Of a DNA stretch of 64,000 nucleotides, positions 33,752 to 41,816 are shown in pieces; position 1 is the stretch's first letter, and the number at the start of each line of letters is the position of its first letter. The notes under the pieces are model-generated. The model did no database searches and was not told the origin of the DNA. It saw only the letters and a list, made by a program, of their open reading frames with translations. The DNA is from Paenibacillus sp. Root444D2 (GTDB lineage Bacteria > Bacillota > Bacilli > Paenibacillales > NBRC-103111), in the NCBI RefSeq assembly GCF_001426375.1, contig NZ_LMEO01000045.1, positions 120,825 through 184,824 of the forward strand, read 5' to 3'. Both the position numbers and the translations under genes were made by a program.

Positions 33752-34960
33752 TTAAAATTTAACCATGAGAGCTGTCACATACATAATAAGAATTCCTGCA
33801 GTTAAACCTCCAAAATTCATCCAAGAAACAGGAGAAAGACCTCTTTTCTCGGATTCTTTAAGAATCATTTTGGAAATGACATAGATGACTTGCAGTATAG
33901 CACCAGCGCCTATACCGAAGAATAGCGCGGCTAATGTATCGTTAAAAATAAATCCACCTGCCCAAGTTCCAATAATCGCGGGTCCACCGGCGATCAATGC
34001 TAAGGTGACAAAAGTCTTCCAGTTCGGACGATCCTTCAGTAAGGGTGCCGCTATCCCCACGCCTTCCGTGATATTGTGAAGAGTAAACCCGATGATTAAG
34101 AAGGTACCCAAAGCAGCTTCTCCGACTGCAAAAGCGGATCCTATGGCAAGCCCTTCGCCAAAATTATGAAGACCAATACCTGTAGCGATTTTGCTCGATA
34201 CCCTTCTTCCCTCCAAAGAACTGCTGCTTAGCTTGCGATCATTCGACTGATCCACCGCTATTAAGAAGAGACAACTGAGCAGTGCACCAAACCATACCAG
34301 TCCGGTACCTTGAAATACACCTGGAGCCTCTGAAGCCATTTCAAATCCTTCTTGAAAGGTGTCGATCACCAGAAAGAACAAAAGCCCTATCGTCAATGCG
34401 AGAATAGCATGCATCCCTCTAACCGAAAATCTACGTAAAAATGGATACCACATGAGTCCTAACCCGACAGGAACAACCCCTACGTAAAATCCTATTAATG
34501 CATATTGCCAAAAAAGTTTACCATTTGGTTCAGGTGTTGCAGCTGCGGCCGCAACTTCACCGGTAAAAATTAATCCATTTGAGGTGATTAATTTAACTTC
34601 ATGTGGATCTCCTTGCACCCAGGGGTAAGGGATTTTGACTGTTCCACGTTCAAATCTTTGTAAGGTATCACTTGGCGAGAATTTCGCATTCCAAAAGGCT
34701 CCGTCCACGACGACTTGGGCGATCGTAATTTCCTCTGGTCCTGAATTAAGCACCTTAAGTTGGATTCCTTCATCATTGAGCGTTATTTTCTCCACATTCA
34801 GAACTTCAATAGGAGCAGCCGGCTCATTTTCGACTCCTGTTCCTACTTTTGCAATGGTAGTGATAATCGCAATTAGTAAGATTAGGGGGAGAATTCCCCA
34901 TAGGATAGCTTTAAATTTGTTTGGAGAAATTTTATTTTCAGTTTGAACATTAGTACTCAT
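33752..34960 (-). CDS. ZIP-family metal transporter with N-terminal extracytoplasmic beta domain
   Basis: 402 residues. A membrane helix at about 20-40 is followed by a beta-rich segment (about 50-140) that reads like an Ig-like or cupredoxin-like fold. The ZIP core follows with seven or eight helices; its metal motifs are HNFGEG near residue 264 and HNITEG near 294. The added N-terminal domain is not part of ordinary ZIP proteins. It stands between a multicopper oxidase and tatA in one operon (22 and 25 base gaps), which suggests linked metal handling on the outer face. The metal and direction of transport are not certain. Confidence 0.88.
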   Translation of the reverse strand: MSTNVQTENKISPNKFKAILWGILPLILLIAIITTIAKVGTGVENEPAAPIEVLNVEKITLNDEGIQLKVLNSGPEEITIAQVVVDGAFWNAKFSPSDTLQRFERGTVKIPYPWVQGDPHEVKLITSNGLIFTGEVAAAAATPEPNGKLFWQYALIGFYVGVVPVGLGLMWYPFLRRFSVRGMHAILALTIGLLFFLVIDTFQEGFEMASEAPGVFQGTGLVWFGALLSCLFLIAVDQSNDRKLSSSSLEGRRVSSKIATGIGLHNFGEGLAIGSAFAVGEAALGTFLIIGFTLHNITEGVGIAAPLLKDRPNWKTFVTLALIAGGPAIIGTWAGGFIFNDTLAALFFGIGAGAILQVIYVISKMILKESEKRGLSPVSWMNFGGLTAGILIMYVTALMVKF

Positions 34961-34981
34961 CGTACGCTCACTCCTCCTTTC

Positions 34982-36016
34982 TTATTCAGCTATGAAGAAG
35001 CCCATCCAACCGAGCTCAGCGAATTCACTTTGATGAGCATGAAACATGTATCGCCCAGGAGCTGGAAACACAATTTCTAAAATGCCACGTTCTCCCTGAC
35101 ATTGCATAATGGTATCTGTAAAATTGGGACGAGCTTCAGGATCCGCGCCAGTTGCATAATAGTTAAAAAAGTTCGCATGAAGGTGAAAAGAATTAATGGG
35201 ATCAAATTCAGTAAGATTACTGAGATAAATACGTACGAGTTCCCCAACTTTCACCTTAATTGGTTCTTGCTGATAGGCAAATGCGTATCCATTCACCGTG
35301 TAGACTTCATTTTCGCCATCTAGGTCAAGATCATAGCCGTTCATAAGCATATTGAATTCTTTTGCTGCTGCTCTTGGTTTTTTCGGATCAATGATGAAGT
35401 TACCATAAAGTCCTTTATGAATATGTCTGGCGAGAGGAGCAACATGACAATGGTACACATGCATACCAGCAGGCTTTGCTTCAAACTCATATATGAATGA
35501 ACCACCTGCATTAACTGCTTCCAGTCCATCCATGTTGGTAGGATGCATACCATGAAAATGAATCGAATGCGGATGGCTCGTTGCATTGGTAAACTTCACT
35601 CGAAGGACATCCCCTTCGGTACAACGAATTGTGGGTCCAGGTATCGTGCCATTGAATGTCCACCCGGGAAACTTGATCCCTTTCGCGATCTCAACGTTAG
35701 TTTCATATGATGAAATTTCGTATTCCCTTAACGTTCTTCCATCAGGAAGCTTACTAACCTTGCCATAATCAAATGCTGTGAGTGCTTTCTGTGCTGCTTT
35801 AAAACCTTCAGTCACTTCTGTACTCGGAACATAACCATGCTTCATACCATCATGCAATTGTTCTTTCATAGCATTATGAACGCTATGCTTATCCGCAGCT
35901 AATGTTGTTTTACCAAATGGATTCAGTAAAGCACTGCCAATGACAGCAAAAGCCCCAGCAGTTCCCATTTTCAAAAGATTACGTCTTGATACCTTATCAA
36001 CCGGTTTACGGAACAT
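34982..36016 (-). CDS. Two-domain multicopper oxidase with Tat signal
   Basis: 344 residues from ATG 36016, seven bases after GGAGGG (an ATG two codons earlier is too close). A Tat signal SRRNLLKMG at residues 10-18 precedes a hydrophobic stretch and an Ala-rich cleavage region. Copper ligands are in HPHSIHFHGMH (about 148-158), YHCHVAPLARHIH (about 188-200) and SFHLHANFF and MFHAH near the C-terminus. The type-1 Cys lies in domain 1 and the last motif lacks Cys, as in two-domain oxidases and nitrite-reductase-like proteins. It is the first gene of the operon with the ZIP transporter and tatA. The physiological substrate is unknown. Confidence 0.92.
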   Translation of the reverse strand: MFRKPVDKVSRRNLLKMGTAGAFAVIGSALLNPFGKTTLAADKHSVHNAMKEQLHDGMKHGYVPSTEVTEGFKAAQKALTAFDYGKVSKLPDGRTLREYEISSYETNVEIAKGIKFPGWTFNGTIPGPTIRCTEGDVLRVKFTNATSHPHSIHFHGMHPTNMDGLEAVNAGGSFIYEFEAKPAGMHVYHCHVAPLARHIHKGLYGNFIIDPKKPRAAAKEFNMLMNGYDLDLDGENEVYTVNGYAFAYQQEPIKVKVGELVRIYLSNLTEFDPINSFHLHANFFNYYATGADPEARPNFTDTIMQCQGERGILEIVFPAPGRYMFHAHQSEFAELGWMGFFIAE

Positions 36017-36337
36017 CGTCATGCCCTCCTATTTAATATTGCTTGTTTACAATTATTTTGTATTAGGGAAACATTTTAGTCAAAAAAAATTTTATTTCCG
36101 ATGGGACAAAGAGTTTACCAAGGGAAACACCTTCACTTCACTATAAGCCTATATCCAGAGTTTGTAAACCTATTTTTTCCTAAAAAATTGCCATCATTTC
36201 TATTCTTCTCATAAGAAAGCTTGCGTTCAAAAAACCGGCTTACACCGACCTTTGACGAGACTGTTTGTAATGTTTGATGCAAAGTATGTTACACCCTAGA
36301 CGTAATTGATTCAAACATTCGCTTGATCATTCGTGTC

Positions 36338-36523
36338 TTGTTGCATTTTGTACAACATTACGCAAGCTAATTCAAGTTTTCTGCTTTATTGTTGCAAAAA
36401 ATACAACAATTCTAGCCTAAAGTAGCCCTATTCCCTTTAAAAAGGCTGAATTGTTGTACTGAATACAACATCTTTTAGCTTGCCCCGTAGGATTCGAGGA
36501 AATTGTTGTACACCGTACAACTT
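36338..36523 (+). repeat. Four-palindrome intergenic element, copy C
   Basis: Units at about 36339-36360, 36389-36411, 36450-36471 and 36502-36522; starts 50, 61 and 52 bases apart. The last reads TTGTTGTAC-ACC-GTACAAC. The gap 36017-36688 otherwise holds the multicopper-oxidase promoter region, a hairpin at 36644-36675 and no gene. Confidence 0.8.
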
Positions 36524-36643
36524 TCCATCTCAATTTCTAATTCATTAACTCCCCATTTCTATCACAGCTCTCAAAGCGCGCGAATCCCGGGCACGCGTTA
36601 TACACTATATGGCGGTATGTTAAAACCCCAATAAAATAAATAA

Positions 36644-36675
36644 GCCCCTATTTTGTATGGTTACAAAACAGGGGC
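36644..36675. terminator. Hairpin after the AraC gene
   Basis: Fourteen-base stem GCCCCTATTTTGTA/TACAAAACAGGGGC with one mismatch. T tracts are weak, so its terminator role is probable rather than certain. Confidence 0.65.
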
Positions 36676-36688
36676 CTTTTCCACAATC

Positions 36689-37522
36689 TTACTTCTGAAA
36701 GGTTCTCGGCGAGCTCCCGAACTTTTGTTTGAAAGCTCGTTCGAAGTGGGTTAGCGTATTAAATCCGGATGCATAGCAAATCTCTGTGACAGGTATATCC
36801 GATGCCATTAACAAGGATTTAGCAAAGTTCAACCGCAGTCCTTGTAAATAAATTTGGAATGGAATACCTGTCATGTTACGAAATGCTTGACTGAAATAAT
36901 TAGGTGCCAAAGCAGCTTGTTTGGCTGCGTCCTCTAATCGTAGTGGATCACGAAAATGGTGATGAATATAGACAAGAGCTCTCTGAATCGAACGATGCTG
37001 CGCTTCTACATCCTTTTCATCGATACGTGGGTGCTGTTGATTATAGGCTCGAAAAAGGGTAAGAAGAATCCGCTCTAGCGCACCTTTCACCATCATTTGC
37101 TGACCTGGCATCCAATTATGGGCCTCACTGCTAATCAGGTGAAATTCGGACTCTATCATGTCAAAGTTGACATCCATATCAAACATATATTCGGCAAATT
37201 GTTGAAACATCAGCTCTCTTATGTCTTCTCCAAGAAATTCACCGGAGAAAACAAGGTTGTAAATATCCATGGGTTCATCGGGAAAAGAATAGATCTCATG
37301 AAAATCAGCTGGTGTGAGTAAAAAAAGACTTCCCCTGGTAAGCTGATGCTCCGTTCCATTAACAATGTTGACTCCTCTGCCACGGAGAACAAAGCAAAGC
37401 TCATAAAATTCATGCCAATGCAGGGAGTGGTGCTCGGAGTTAATGTGTTGAAAGTAAATTTGAAAGGAGGTGGAGGGATCAATAAATTGGGCATTCGTTA
37501 ATCTAATCGGTTGTTTCTTCAT
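36689..37522 (-). CDS. AraC family regulator with N-terminal cupin
   Basis: 277 residues from ATG 37522, which follows GGAGGCGGAGGG; upstream starts would lie on the ribosome site. The cupin has LHWHEFYELCFVLRG near residue 34 and GSLFLLTPADFHE near 63. The C-terminal double helix-turn-helix covers about residues 180-275 (LRLEDAAKQAALAPNYFSQA; IPVTEICYASGFNTLTHFER). It precedes on the same strand no further gene; upstream lies the PhyH gene it may control. Confidence 0.92.
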   Translation of the reverse strand: MKKQPIRLTNAQFIDPSTSFQIYFQHINSEHHSLHWHEFYELCFVLRGRGVNIVNGTEHQLTRGSLFLLTPADFHEIYSFPDEPMDIYNLVFSGEFLGEDIRELMFQQFAEYMFDMDVNFDMIESEFHLISSEAHNWMPGQQMMVKGALERILLTLFRAYNQQHPRIDEKDVEAQHRSIQRALVYIHHHFRDPLRLEDAAKQAALAPNYFSQAFRNMTGIPFQIYLQGLRLNFAKSLLMASDIPVTEICYASGFNTLTHFERAFKQKFGSSPRTFQK

Positions 37523-37599
37523 ACCTGCCCTCCGCCTCCATTTTTCCATTTATTATAGCACAATGAGACACACCATAAATCGGCTATTGCAGCTGTCTT

Positions 37600-38334
37600 T
37601 TATACGTTAGCATACGTATTTCCTGCTAGATCTTGACCCCGTGCCAACCATACTTTAAAGTTTCGATTTTTCTCTGGATACACTTGCGTTTCGGTTGAGA
37701 AATAACGCATGGTATATCCACAACGACGGTTTTCACTTTTGTTAGGATCTGCACCGTGAATGATGCGCGAGTCATGCAGCGAGCATTGACCTCTCCGTAA
37801 TTCGAAGTGAACAGCTGTTGATGTATTCATGTTTTTAATTTGCGTATTAAACAGATTCTGGGAGCCATCTACACTTTCATACTCTGAGAAACCGTTGTTA
37901 TGTGTGCCGGGAATAACTTGCATGCAGCCATTTTCCTTCGAGCTGTGATCGATAGCAAGCCAAACCGTAACGATTTTATCAAATGAACTAACCCGGCCTT
38001 TCCAATAAGCTGAATCCTCATGCCATGGTGTTGCCCTGCCAATAAAGGGGTCTTTGCAAATAAAATGGCTGGACCATAGACCAATATTCGGTCCAATAAT
38101 AGGCTCCACGAGATCCAGTACTTCATCAGACAAGAGGAATTTGAGCAGGCGTTCTTCGCGGAAATGAGGTGTGTCCAGCTCGTCGGACAGTTTACTTCCT
38201 TTTTGCTTCAGTTGATCTTCAAATATATCCGTCAATTCAGCTAACGTCTCTGGTGAAAACAGCTGCTTTTCATAAAGTAAATACCCATTTTTCTTATAAA
38301 AATCGACTTCTTCATTGGTTAATTTACTCAACAT
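37600..38334 (-). CDS. Phytanoyl-CoA dioxygenase family Fe(II)/2-oxoglutarate oxygenase
   Basis: 244 residues, the plain PhyH length. Iron ligands are His105 and Asp107 (WHEDSAYW) and distal His193 (IIHGADPN); an Arg at about 204-210 (RRCGYTMRY) should bind 2-oxoglutarate. PhyH proteins in bacteria hydroxylate varied small molecules; the substrate is not readable. GGAGGG precedes the ATG. The AraC gene lies 77 bases downstream on the same strand, and an NHL-repeat gene ends 200 bases upstream. It is a second PhyH in the window but lacks the HEAT extension of the first. Confidence 0.92.
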   Translation of the reverse strand: MLSKLTNEEVDFYKKNGYLLYEKQLFSPETLAELTDIFEDQLKQKGSKLSDELDTPHFREERLLKFLLSDEVLDLVEPIIGPNIGLWSSHFICKDPFIGRATPWHEDSAYWKGRVSSFDKIVTVWLAIDHSSKENGCMQVIPGTHNNGFSEYESVDGSQNLFNTQIKNMNTSTAVHFELRRGQCSLHDSRIIHGADPNKSENRRCGYTMRYFSTETQVYPEKNRNFKVWLARGQDLAGNTYANV

Positions 38335-38531
38335 ATTCCCTCCTAAAAGTGGCCCTTATCAACAAATTAACTATAGCGCACATGTAGGACAACAGGCTTA
38401 TCGTTTACTCAGAAAAAGTTAGCTTATCTTAAGGTAAAGTAAAATGAACAGGCTTTTAGCACAAAATAAGCCACTCTTGGAAGAGTGACTTTGTTCCTGC
38501 ATGATAGTATCACGATGATTATAACAAACAA

Positions 38532-39479
38532 TTACCTGCGAGCTAGCTTGGTCAAGCGTCCATCCGAAATCCACTCCGCCACATACACATCCCCGCGCGA
38601 ATCGACACAGATGCCATGCGGTGAGCTGAATTTGTTGGCGCGATAGTATGCTTTATCTAGATTAGGCCATCCCTCCTGCAATTTAGCTTGACGATCCTCA
38701 CCCAAATGCGTAACTAATCTATCATGTTTATCGAATACCGTTACACGGCTGTATAAGTCCGGAAAATACATTTCATCCTTGTAGAAATAGAAGCTGCAAG
38801 GCATATCCATATCATGATCAAAAGCTCGTTTGAATTGCCCATCGAGTGTGAACACTTGGATCCGATGATTGCCCCGATCCGCAACATAAAGTTCTGGTTC
38901 TCCGCGTCGTAAATCAACGGAAATACCATGTGGACAAGCGAATTGCCCCATTTCTGAGCCTTTTCCTCCCCATGAGCGAATATAGTCACCAAGAGCATTA
39001 TATTGATGCACCCAGCTTTGGCCATAACCATCTGAAATATAAATATCGCCATTCGGCGCTACAGCCACATCCGTAGGCACAAATTTGTGTTCAGCATCAT
39101 AAATCTCAGGTAGATCAGGCGTGCCGATTGTTAGCAAATGTTCGCCGGTTAATGTTGTTTTAACCATAATCCCTTTGTCCGTGTCGGTCACATAAAGGAA
39201 TTCGCCACCTGCTTCTCTGTGCAGATAAAAGCCGTGCGCACCTCCTTCGAATTCTTCGCCCCAAGCATTCAAATATTGCCCATTGCGGTCAAATACTACA
39301 ACAGAAGGCGTTCCGGTATGGAACAAATAAAAGCGATCCGCACTATCAACTTCAATTCCGTGTGTGTAACCTAGTGTGACGTTTTCGGGCACTTTGGCCC
39401 AATTCGGAATAACTTCATAGTTATGTGACGTATTACCTGCTTGAAGGGCACTCAGAGATAGCGCTTCCAATTTATCCAC
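38532..39479 (-). CDS. NHL-repeat beta-propeller protein
   Basis: 315 residues from a GTG start with AAAAAGGA upstream. Several NHL repeats are visible: GYTHGIEVDSADRFYLF, VPTDVAVAPNGDIYISDGYG, PHGISVDLRRGEPELYVADR and the last PHGICVDSRGDVYVAEW. A six-bladed propeller like that of peptidyl-amidating lyases is expected. No signal peptide is visible, so it is probably cytoplasmic. Position beside PhyH and AraC suggests a shared catabolic role, but I cannot name the reaction. Confidence 0.88.
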   Translation of the reverse strand: MDKLEALSLSALQAGNTSHNYEVIPNWAKVPENVTLGYTHGIEVDSADRFYLFHTGTPSVVVFDRNGQYLNAWGEEFEGGAHGFYLHREAGGEFLYVTDTDKGIMVKTTLTGEHLLTIGTPDLPEIYDAEHKFVPTDVAVAPNGDIYISDGYGQSWVHQYNALGDYIRSWGGKGSEMGQFACPHGISVDLRRGEPELYVADRGNHRIQVFTLDGQFKRAFDHDMDMPCSFYFYKDEMYFPDLYSRVTVFDKHDRLVTHLGEDRQAKLQEGWPNLDKAYYRANKFSSPHGICVDSRGDVYVAEWISDGRLTKLARR

Positions 39480-39772
39480 ATCCTTTTTCTACTTATTTCC
39501 TTTCATAATAACATTTAATTATTGCTATGTACTAGTTCAAATGTTGAAAGCCAGTTACATTCAAGAGAAAAGCAAGATCTTGCTTAAAGGGAAAATGACC
39601 TCAGAATATTTCGAAAATGGATATAATCCTGTGAATCAGGGCAACCTATTGAGTGCCTTTTCGACGGAAGAGAGATTCAAACTTAGGTTCAGCGTTTACA
39701 TAGTAGTAGGCATTTGAATCAACAATCGATGATGTTAATCCATACGTGAACACGTCAAAGGAGGAACTATCC

Positions 39773-40717
39773 ATGCCAAACAAAATTCATCTTGAAGCCG
39801 CCGCGCAGAAATTCGCAGAAGATACTGCAAAACCGCCATTTCTTTTCGATCTAGGTCCTGAAAAAGGGCGCGAGACTGTTGACAAGGTGCAATCCGAGCC
39901 TGTCCATAAAGAAGCTGTCGACATGCAAGATCTCACAATCGCAGGCGGCCCGCGCGGTGAGGTATCCGTGAGAATTCTGCGACCAAAGAAATCACCGCCG
40001 ACACTCCCCGTTATCCTATACATCCACGGTGCTGGATGGGTCTTCGGAAATTCACATACACATGATCACTTGGTCCGGGAGCTTGCAGTTGGTGCTCAGG
40101 CAGCCGTCGTATTCCCCAACTATAGCCTTTCGCCTGAGGCCAAGTATCCAACTGCACTCGAGGAGATCTATACTGTCCTCCAATGGATAGCCAATAATGC
40201 AAAAGAGTACGGCTTTGACGCAGAGTGTCTCACTATTGCAGGCGATAGTGTTGGCGGCAATATGGCCGCAGCCATTACATTGGTCGCCAAGGAACGCAAG
40301 GGGCCGCCCATCCACAAGCAGCTGCTGTTCTACCCTGTAACCGATGCATCCTTCGATACGGATTCCTATGAGCAGTTCGCAACAGGCTACTTCTTACGTC
40401 GTGATGCGATGCAGTGGTTTTGGGATCAGTACACGTCCGATCCCCGCGAACGAGCGGAGGTGACGGCATCCCCGCTGCGAGCTACGCTCGAGCAGCTCAG
40501 CTGCCTCCCGCCCGCGCTGATCATCACGGGTGAAGCCGACGTGCTGCGCGATGAAGGCGAAGCCTACGCGAACAAGCTTCGCGAAGCCGGCGTGCCCGTC
40601 ACGTCCGTGCGCTTCCAAGGCATCATCCACGACTTCGTGATGCTCAATGCCTTGGCCGACACCGCTGCCGCGCGCGGTGCCATGATGCTCGCCAAAGCTT
40701 GGCTGCGAGAATCATAA
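39773..40717 (+). CDS. Alpha/beta hydrolase, hormone-sensitive-lipase-type esterase
   Basis: 314 residues from ATG 39773, preceded by AAAGGAGG. Oxyanion motif HGAGW (variant of HGGG) near residue 84, nucleophile elbow GDSVGG near 157, acidic GEADVLRDEGE near 250 and catalytic His in IIHDFVML near 283. The family hydrolyses short-chain esters; no signal peptide is visible. The last third (about 40430-40700) is clearly more GC-rich than the first half and than neighbouring genes, which could mark recombination with a high-GC homolog. It stands alone, followed by the repeat region. Confidence 0.9.
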   Translation: MPNKIHLEAAAQKFAEDTAKPPFLFDLGPEKGRETVDKVQSEPVHKEAVDMQDLTIAGGPRGEVSVRILRPKKSPPTLPVILYIHGAGWVFGNSHTHDHLVRELAVGAQAAVVFPNYSLSPEAKYPTALEEIYTVLQWIANNAKEYGFDAECLTIAGDSVGGNMAAAITLVAKERKGPPIHKQLLFYPVTDASFDTDSYEQFATGYFLRRDAMQWFWDQYTSDPRERAEVTASPLRATLEQLSCLPPALIITGEADVLRDEGEAYANKLREAGVPVTSVRFQGIIHDFVMLNALADTAAARGAMMLAKAWLRES

Positions 40718-40842
40718 CAGCAGCCTGCGGTGCAAGCAGGCCAACACAAATAAGCAGAGGCACAATCCACCAGTGGATGTGTCTCTGTTTCTTTCATAGA
40801 TGAGTATTGTTCTGTATAGATGCTCGGAACCGTATTTCCTCC

Positions 40843-41003
40843 ATATGGTGATACAAGCAATGTTCTACTTCCTTCTTATGGGCTGCTCAAAGCAATGTTG
40901 TGCTCCCTATATATAAGTTGCACAAAGTAATGTTGCAATCCCCCTATATGGGCTGCTCAAAGCAATATTGTCCTCCCCCACATGGGCTACGAAAAAGCAA
41001 AGT
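40843..41003 (+). repeat. 35-bp direct repeat, five units
   Basis: The landmark CAATGTT/TAATGTT/CAATATT/CAAAGTT recurs at 40858, 40893, 40928, 40963 and 40998, an exact 35-base period. The consensus unit is about TATGGGCTGCTCAAAGCAAT then GTTGT and a C-rich end. Units are adjacent with no spacers. The last unit runs into the first palindrome of copy D. Confidence 0.8.
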
Positions 41004-41185
41004 TGTATTCTGTACAACATTAAGCTAGCTAATTAACGATATCCCTTCGATTGTTGTAGAATGTACAACATTTCCTCCAAAAAGCAGCTCCAAAGCATGA
41101 AATACGGTTAAATTGTTGCACGAAATACAACATCCAACAGCTTTGAGAGAAGATATCACCTAAATTGTTGTACAGCGTACAACTT
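41000..41185 (+). repeat. Four-palindrome intergenic element, copy D
   Basis: Units at about 41001-41021, 41050-41072, 41112-41133 and 41164-41184; starts 49, 62 and 52 bases apart. The last reads TTGTTGTAC-AGC-GTACAAC. Same order, spacing and strand as copies A-C. Confidence 0.82.
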
Positions 41186-41286
41186 TCGCTCCTTTCGCTG
41201 CGAAAAAAGACGCACAGGCTTCCCTTATTGCCTCTATCCTCCAAACCGGAAACCTGAAAACCGTCAATAAAAACACTCACCATACT

Positions 41287-41482
41287 TTTGCTGCAATGAT
41301 GTATTTCATCGTTAGATTCAAGTTGATGTAGCATTACGATTGCTGCAACGATGTTTTATATCGTTACGAGGGAGATTGGACGAATAACTGTTCATAAAAG
41401 GTTGATGGAATGATGTTTTACATTGTTGCAAGGGAGCTCTATCATCATTTTAGTGCTGTAACGATACTTTTCATCATTGCGT
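41287..41482 (+). repeat. Sister four-palindrome element with a different palindrome
   Basis: Four units around 41290, 41342, 41404 and 41455 (start spacing 52, 62, 51) with consensus GCTGYAAYGATG-T4-CATCGTTRC: arms AACGATG and CATCGTT. The spacing matches copies A-D although the palindrome is unrelated in sequence. Confidence 0.7.
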
Positions 41483-41555
41483 CACAGGTCGGCAAACTCT
41501 GTGTGTACTGCCTAACTTCCAGATAACTTCGACTACTTTTGGGACAGCCACTCTT

Positions 41556-41780
41556 CTATAGGTTTGTACTTTTCGAACTATAACTATCCGAATACTTCGT
41601 ACCCGTCTTCGCCCATACATCTGCATACTCCTGATGGCGTGTGAATTCTTGCAACGCGAATGAGCATGAAGGAATGATTTTCCTACCTTTCTAACGGGCT
41701 TCATCCACTACAAAATCAAGCAGCTGTCTCCCTAAATGACGACCACGAAAGCGAGGATCAACATAGATTAGGTGAAGCAT
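41556..41780 (-). pseudogene. Fragment of a GNAT acetyltransferase (YjdJ/Acetyltransf_CG type)
   Basis: Reading from 41780, the frame gives LHLIYVDPRFRGRHLGRQLL then DFVVDEAR, an in-frame TAG at 41693-41691, then KGRKIIPSCSFALQEFTRHQ and EYADVW before a second TAG. The RGRHLGRQLL acetyl-CoA loop and the closing RH.EY.DVW match small single-domain GNAT proteins. The N-terminal strand region is missing and a nonsense codon interrupts the rest, so this is a remnant. It converges with nothing intact; the chemoreceptor gene lies upstream on the same strand. Confidence 0.8.
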
Positions 41781-41816
41781 TTCCCTTCATTAACCTATTT
41801 ATCAGAAGATGAATCA

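Noticed and set aside
40843..41482. Possible CRISPR array
   Set aside because: The 35-base units are contiguous without spacers, the palindromic units vary, and there are no cas genes in the window.
41474..41704. Separate 76-residue gene on the - strand
   Set aside because: It is an out-of-frame reading of the GNAT remnant and adjoining repeat sequence.
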